7,812 bases of DNA from Planctomycetota bacterium (GTDB lineage Bacteria; Planctomycetota; Phycisphaerae; UBA1845), in the NCBI GenBank assembly GCA_022561415.1, contig JADFRH010000106.1, positions 1-7,812 on the forward strand, in the 5' to 3' direction. Below the pieces are notes generated by a model. That model made no database searches and was not told the origin of the DNA. It worked only from the letters and a program-made list of their open reading frames with translations. This document shows, one piece after another, positions 6,881-7,812 of this stretch (within the stretch, counting starts at the first letter, position 1; each line of letters begins with the position of its first letter). The translations under genes were made by a program, and so were the position numbers.

Positions 6881-6968
6881 CCGCGGGCTTCAGCCCGCGC
6901 GGAACCCCGCGTAGTCCGAGGCTGCCCGCGCAAGCTGAAGCATTCAGCTCAGACCCCGCTAGAGGGGT
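6881..6968. repeat. Cluster of three perfect hairpins upstream of the redoxin/copper gene
   Basis: Three inverted repeats lie in 88 bp. CGCGGGCT (6882-6889) pairs with AGCCCGCG (6892-6899); as RNA this closes a 7-bp GC stem with a four-base loop. AGCTGAA (6933-6939) pairs with TTCAGCT (6943-6949). ACCCC (6953-6957) pairs with GGGGT (6964-6968). The cluster lies 40-130 bp upstream of the start at 6840. It may be a REP-like palindromic element, the terminator region of an upstream gene, or a structured leader. I cannot choose among these without seeing other copies. Confidence 0.55.
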
Positions 6969-7208
6969 GCGATCGGTAGCTTATACCAAGCATGACGCCG
7001 GATTACCACCGAACGTCCGCCGGACCAGACAGTTTTGTGCGCCCGAGCTTAGGACGGGCTTACGCGCGGACCGCCGCACTAATGAAGTGTTCGGCCGGGA
7101 AGGCGGATTATTCGTCGCCGGTCGGTGCTTGCGAGCTTTGTCCCGCAGAGAGACGGCACGCGCCACATTCACGTACCCTTGTTTGGCGCACCGAATCTGA
7201 GGACGGCA
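6969..7208. other. No recognisable gene; GC-rich intergenic DNA
   Basis: Open frames cross this stretch on both strands, but their translations are Arg/Pro/Ser/Cys-rich, lack conserved-looking motifs, have no ribosome-binding site, and run through the palindromic segment to the right. I see no RNA gene, insertion-sequence end or clear promoter here. It could be decayed coding sequence, but nothing identifiable remains. Confidence 0.5.
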
Positions 7209-7358
7209 GGGTGGCCCATGTACTTCGTACATGCGGGAGCCAACGACAAGCGCTCAGTTGCGCACCGCCGGGTTGGCACTGCGCACCACGCAAGATGATA
7301 TGGTGACACCATCGTTGGTGATCATCGCCTCCGCCACCTATAAATAGGTGGGCCACCC
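7209..7358. repeat. 150-bp palindrome-rich segment bounded by 10-bp inverted repeats (possible MITE/REP-like element or ncRNA)
   Basis: GGGTGGCCCA (7209-7218) and TGGGCCACCC (7349-7358) are perfect inverted repeats at the two ends. Inside lie further perfect palindromes: CATGTAC/GTACATG around TTC (7217-7233); ATGGTG/CACCAT around one base (7300-7312), nested within GATGAT/ATCATC (7294-7326); and CCACCTAT/ATAGGTGG around AA (7334-7351). TGCGCACC also occurs twice as a direct repeat (7260-7267 and 7280-7287). No ORF with coding character fits the segment. The density of perfect stems suggests a small non-autonomous palindromic element or a structured RNA. No target-site duplication is evident outside the ends, so mobility is unproven. 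Confidence 0.5.
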
Positions 7359-7362
7359 AACC

Positions 7363-7378
7363 CGGGCGCTTTGGCCCG
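7363..7378. repeat. Short GC hairpin beside the palindromic segment
   Basis: CGGGC (7363-7367) pairs with GCCCG (7374-7378) over a 6-nt loop. It lies just outside the right end of the 150-bp inverted-repeat segment. There is no U-rich tail on either strand, so a terminator call is not justified. Confidence 0.35.
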
Positions 7379-7442
7379 AACATCGACGGACGATCCGTGA
7401 GCGAATCCTACCTACGACGCGTAGGGAGCCGCAAAGTTCTTC

Positions 7443-7493
7443 CTGACACCTTTTCTTCTGACACCTTTTCTTCTTTTCTTCTTTTTCTTCTTC
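7443..7493. repeat. 15-bp tandem duplication running into a 30-nt pyrimidine tract
   Basis: CTGACACCTTTTCTT occurs twice without a gap (7443-7457 and 7458-7472). From 7464 to 7493 every base is a pyrimidine, made of TTC and TTTTC steps. The tract precedes the small ORF at 7520 by 26 bp. It could be a slippage-prone sequence, part of a dispersed repeat, or an upstream regulatory tract. It is not part of a convincing protein: the plus-strand frame through it gives a Ser/Phe/Leu run and the minus strand gives Lys/Glu runs. Confidence 0.7.
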
Positions 7494-7515
7494 GAGCAGA
7501 GAATCAGGAACCGGG

Positions 7516-7521
7516 TATAAT
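7516..7521 (+). promoter_or_regulatory. Perfect TATAAT hexamer overlapping a start codon
   Basis: TATAAT at 7516-7521 is a perfect sigma70 -10 match in a GC-rich region. No good -35 is visible at 16-19 bp upstream (CGAGCA or TTCGAG). Its last two bases are the first two of the ATG at 7520. If it drives transcription, the RNA would start inside the ORF, so it cannot serve that start codon. It may be coincidental. Confidence 0.2.
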
Positions 7522-7744
7522 GAAACCGTGCCGCTGCAAAATACCGGCGCGGGATCGCGGAGCGAGCATTCTGAACGAAGCGTACACGGTGATCTCTGAG
7601 GCGTTCGAACCTGGGCGTCGGTCGTACACAGGGCATGTGTTGAAGTCTGCTGTCTACGAGGCGGGGGATCATCTTCAGCCGCCCGACACGCGGAGCCAGC
7701 ACATAGAAGCCACGAGCAACAAGAACGATGAATCAGATCCTTGA
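7520..7744 (+). CDS. Small protein of unknown function (74 aa)
   Basis: The ATG at 7520 is preceded by AGGAA (7506-7510), a fair ribosome-binding site at 9 nt. The same frame is open further upstream, to an ATG at 7397, but that extension runs through the pyrimidine tract and gives a low-complexity Ser/Phe/Leu stretch, so I prefer the shorter start. The protein begins MKPCRCKIPARDRG, has a mixed-composition centre (NEAYTVISEAFEPGRRSYTG) that looks like a genuine folded-protein sequence, and ends in a polar tail (SNKNDESDP). It has no signal peptide or membrane segment. I do not recognise the family. Its stop overlaps the next ORF by 17 nt, as in a translationally coupled pair such as toxin-antitoxin genes, but no motif supports a specific role. 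It could be a truncated remnant. Confidence 0.5.
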   Translation: MKPCRCKIPARDRGASILNEAYTVISEAFEPGRRSYTGHVLKSAVYEAGDHLQPPDTRSQHIEATSNKNDESDP

Positions 7745-7812
7745 GAACCTGTACCCTGACAAAGACGTTGTTGCGCGACGCCGAGCTCAACCGTTTCCAC
7801 CGCTGTTGCCTA
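7728..7812 (+). CDS. Start of an unrecognised ORF cut by the right edge
   Basis: The ATG at 7728 opens a frame running to the window end, 28 residues visible: MNQILENLYPDKDVVA, then RRRAQPFPPLLP. It overlaps the end of the 74-residue ORF by 17 nt in another frame, which is typical of coupled genes. No strong Shine-Dalgarno precedes it (AAGAACG is weak). The visible portion is a charged, possibly helical N-terminus without a signal peptide. Too little is present to assign a family. Confidence 0.4.
   Translation, partial: MNQILENLYPDKDVVARRRAQPFPPLLP

Noticed and set aside
6436..7200. Plus-strand ORF of 254 codons spanning the start of the redox-fusion gene and the hairpin cluster
   Set aside because: It runs antisense through the signal peptide and redoxin domain and then through palindromic non-coding DNA, with no coherent composition or RBS.
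7595..7616. TTCGAAC followed by CTGGGC, considered as a tRNA T-arm
   Set aside because: The flanks do not form the 5-bp T-stem, there is no anticodon or acceptor stem at the right distance, and the bases lie inside the 74-aa ORF.
7338..7790. Minus-strand ORF of 150 codons with Lys/Glu runs
   Set aside because: The Lys/Glu run is just the reverse of the pyrimidine tract. The rest is Cys/Arg/Ser-rich and antisense to the better-supported small ORF.

Overview
The window looks like GC-rich chromosomal DNA from a planctomycete or a similar large-genome environmental bacterium (a myxobacterium-type lineage is possible). This is an inference. It rests on the high GC content, a giant secreted Cys-rich repeat protein, a redoxin / cytochrome c / copper-monooxygenase fusion of a type I associate with Planctomycetes, Acidobacteria and Verrucomicrobia, and hairpin-rich intergenic DNA. 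No rRNA, tRNA, recognised transposase or CRISPR array is visible.

Layout: (1) Positions 4695 down to 1, minus strand: one uninterrupted reading frame of 1565 codons that runs off the left edge. I translated it line by line. It encodes a signal peptide, two non-repetitive beta-rich-looking domains, a Cys/Asp-rich connector, and then 29 complete 32-residue repeats (exactly 96 bp each, no indels) plus part of a thirtieth. The four Cys of each repeat have the spacing of the C-terminal part of eukaryotic ADAM/snake-venom disintegrin domains. Twelve of the units form a second-level repeat of 4 x 96 bp. Because the gene has no stop codon in the window, a search for complete ORFs misses it and finds only long antisense shadows. 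(2) Positions 4696-5052: intergenic, with a weak promoter candidate and a hairpin just after the upstream gene. (3) Positions 6840-5053, minus strand: a complete 595-residue exported protein with a redoxin domain, a c-type heme site and a peptidylglycine-monooxygenase-like copper domain. All six expected copper ligands are visible. (4) Positions 6841-7400: no convincing gene, but many perfect inverted repeats, including a 150-bp segment bounded by 10-bp inverted ends. (5) Positions 7443-7812, plus strand: a 15-bp tandem duplication running into a pyrimidine tract, then two small overlapping ORFs that I do not recognise; the second is cut by the right edge.

The two large minus-strand genes both encode exported, disulfide- or redox-related proteins. 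The 357-bp gap and the hairpin between them argue for separate transcription, and no functional link is demonstrated. The strongest candidate for something undescribed is the giant disintegrin-like repeat protein with its indel-free, hierarchically duplicated array.
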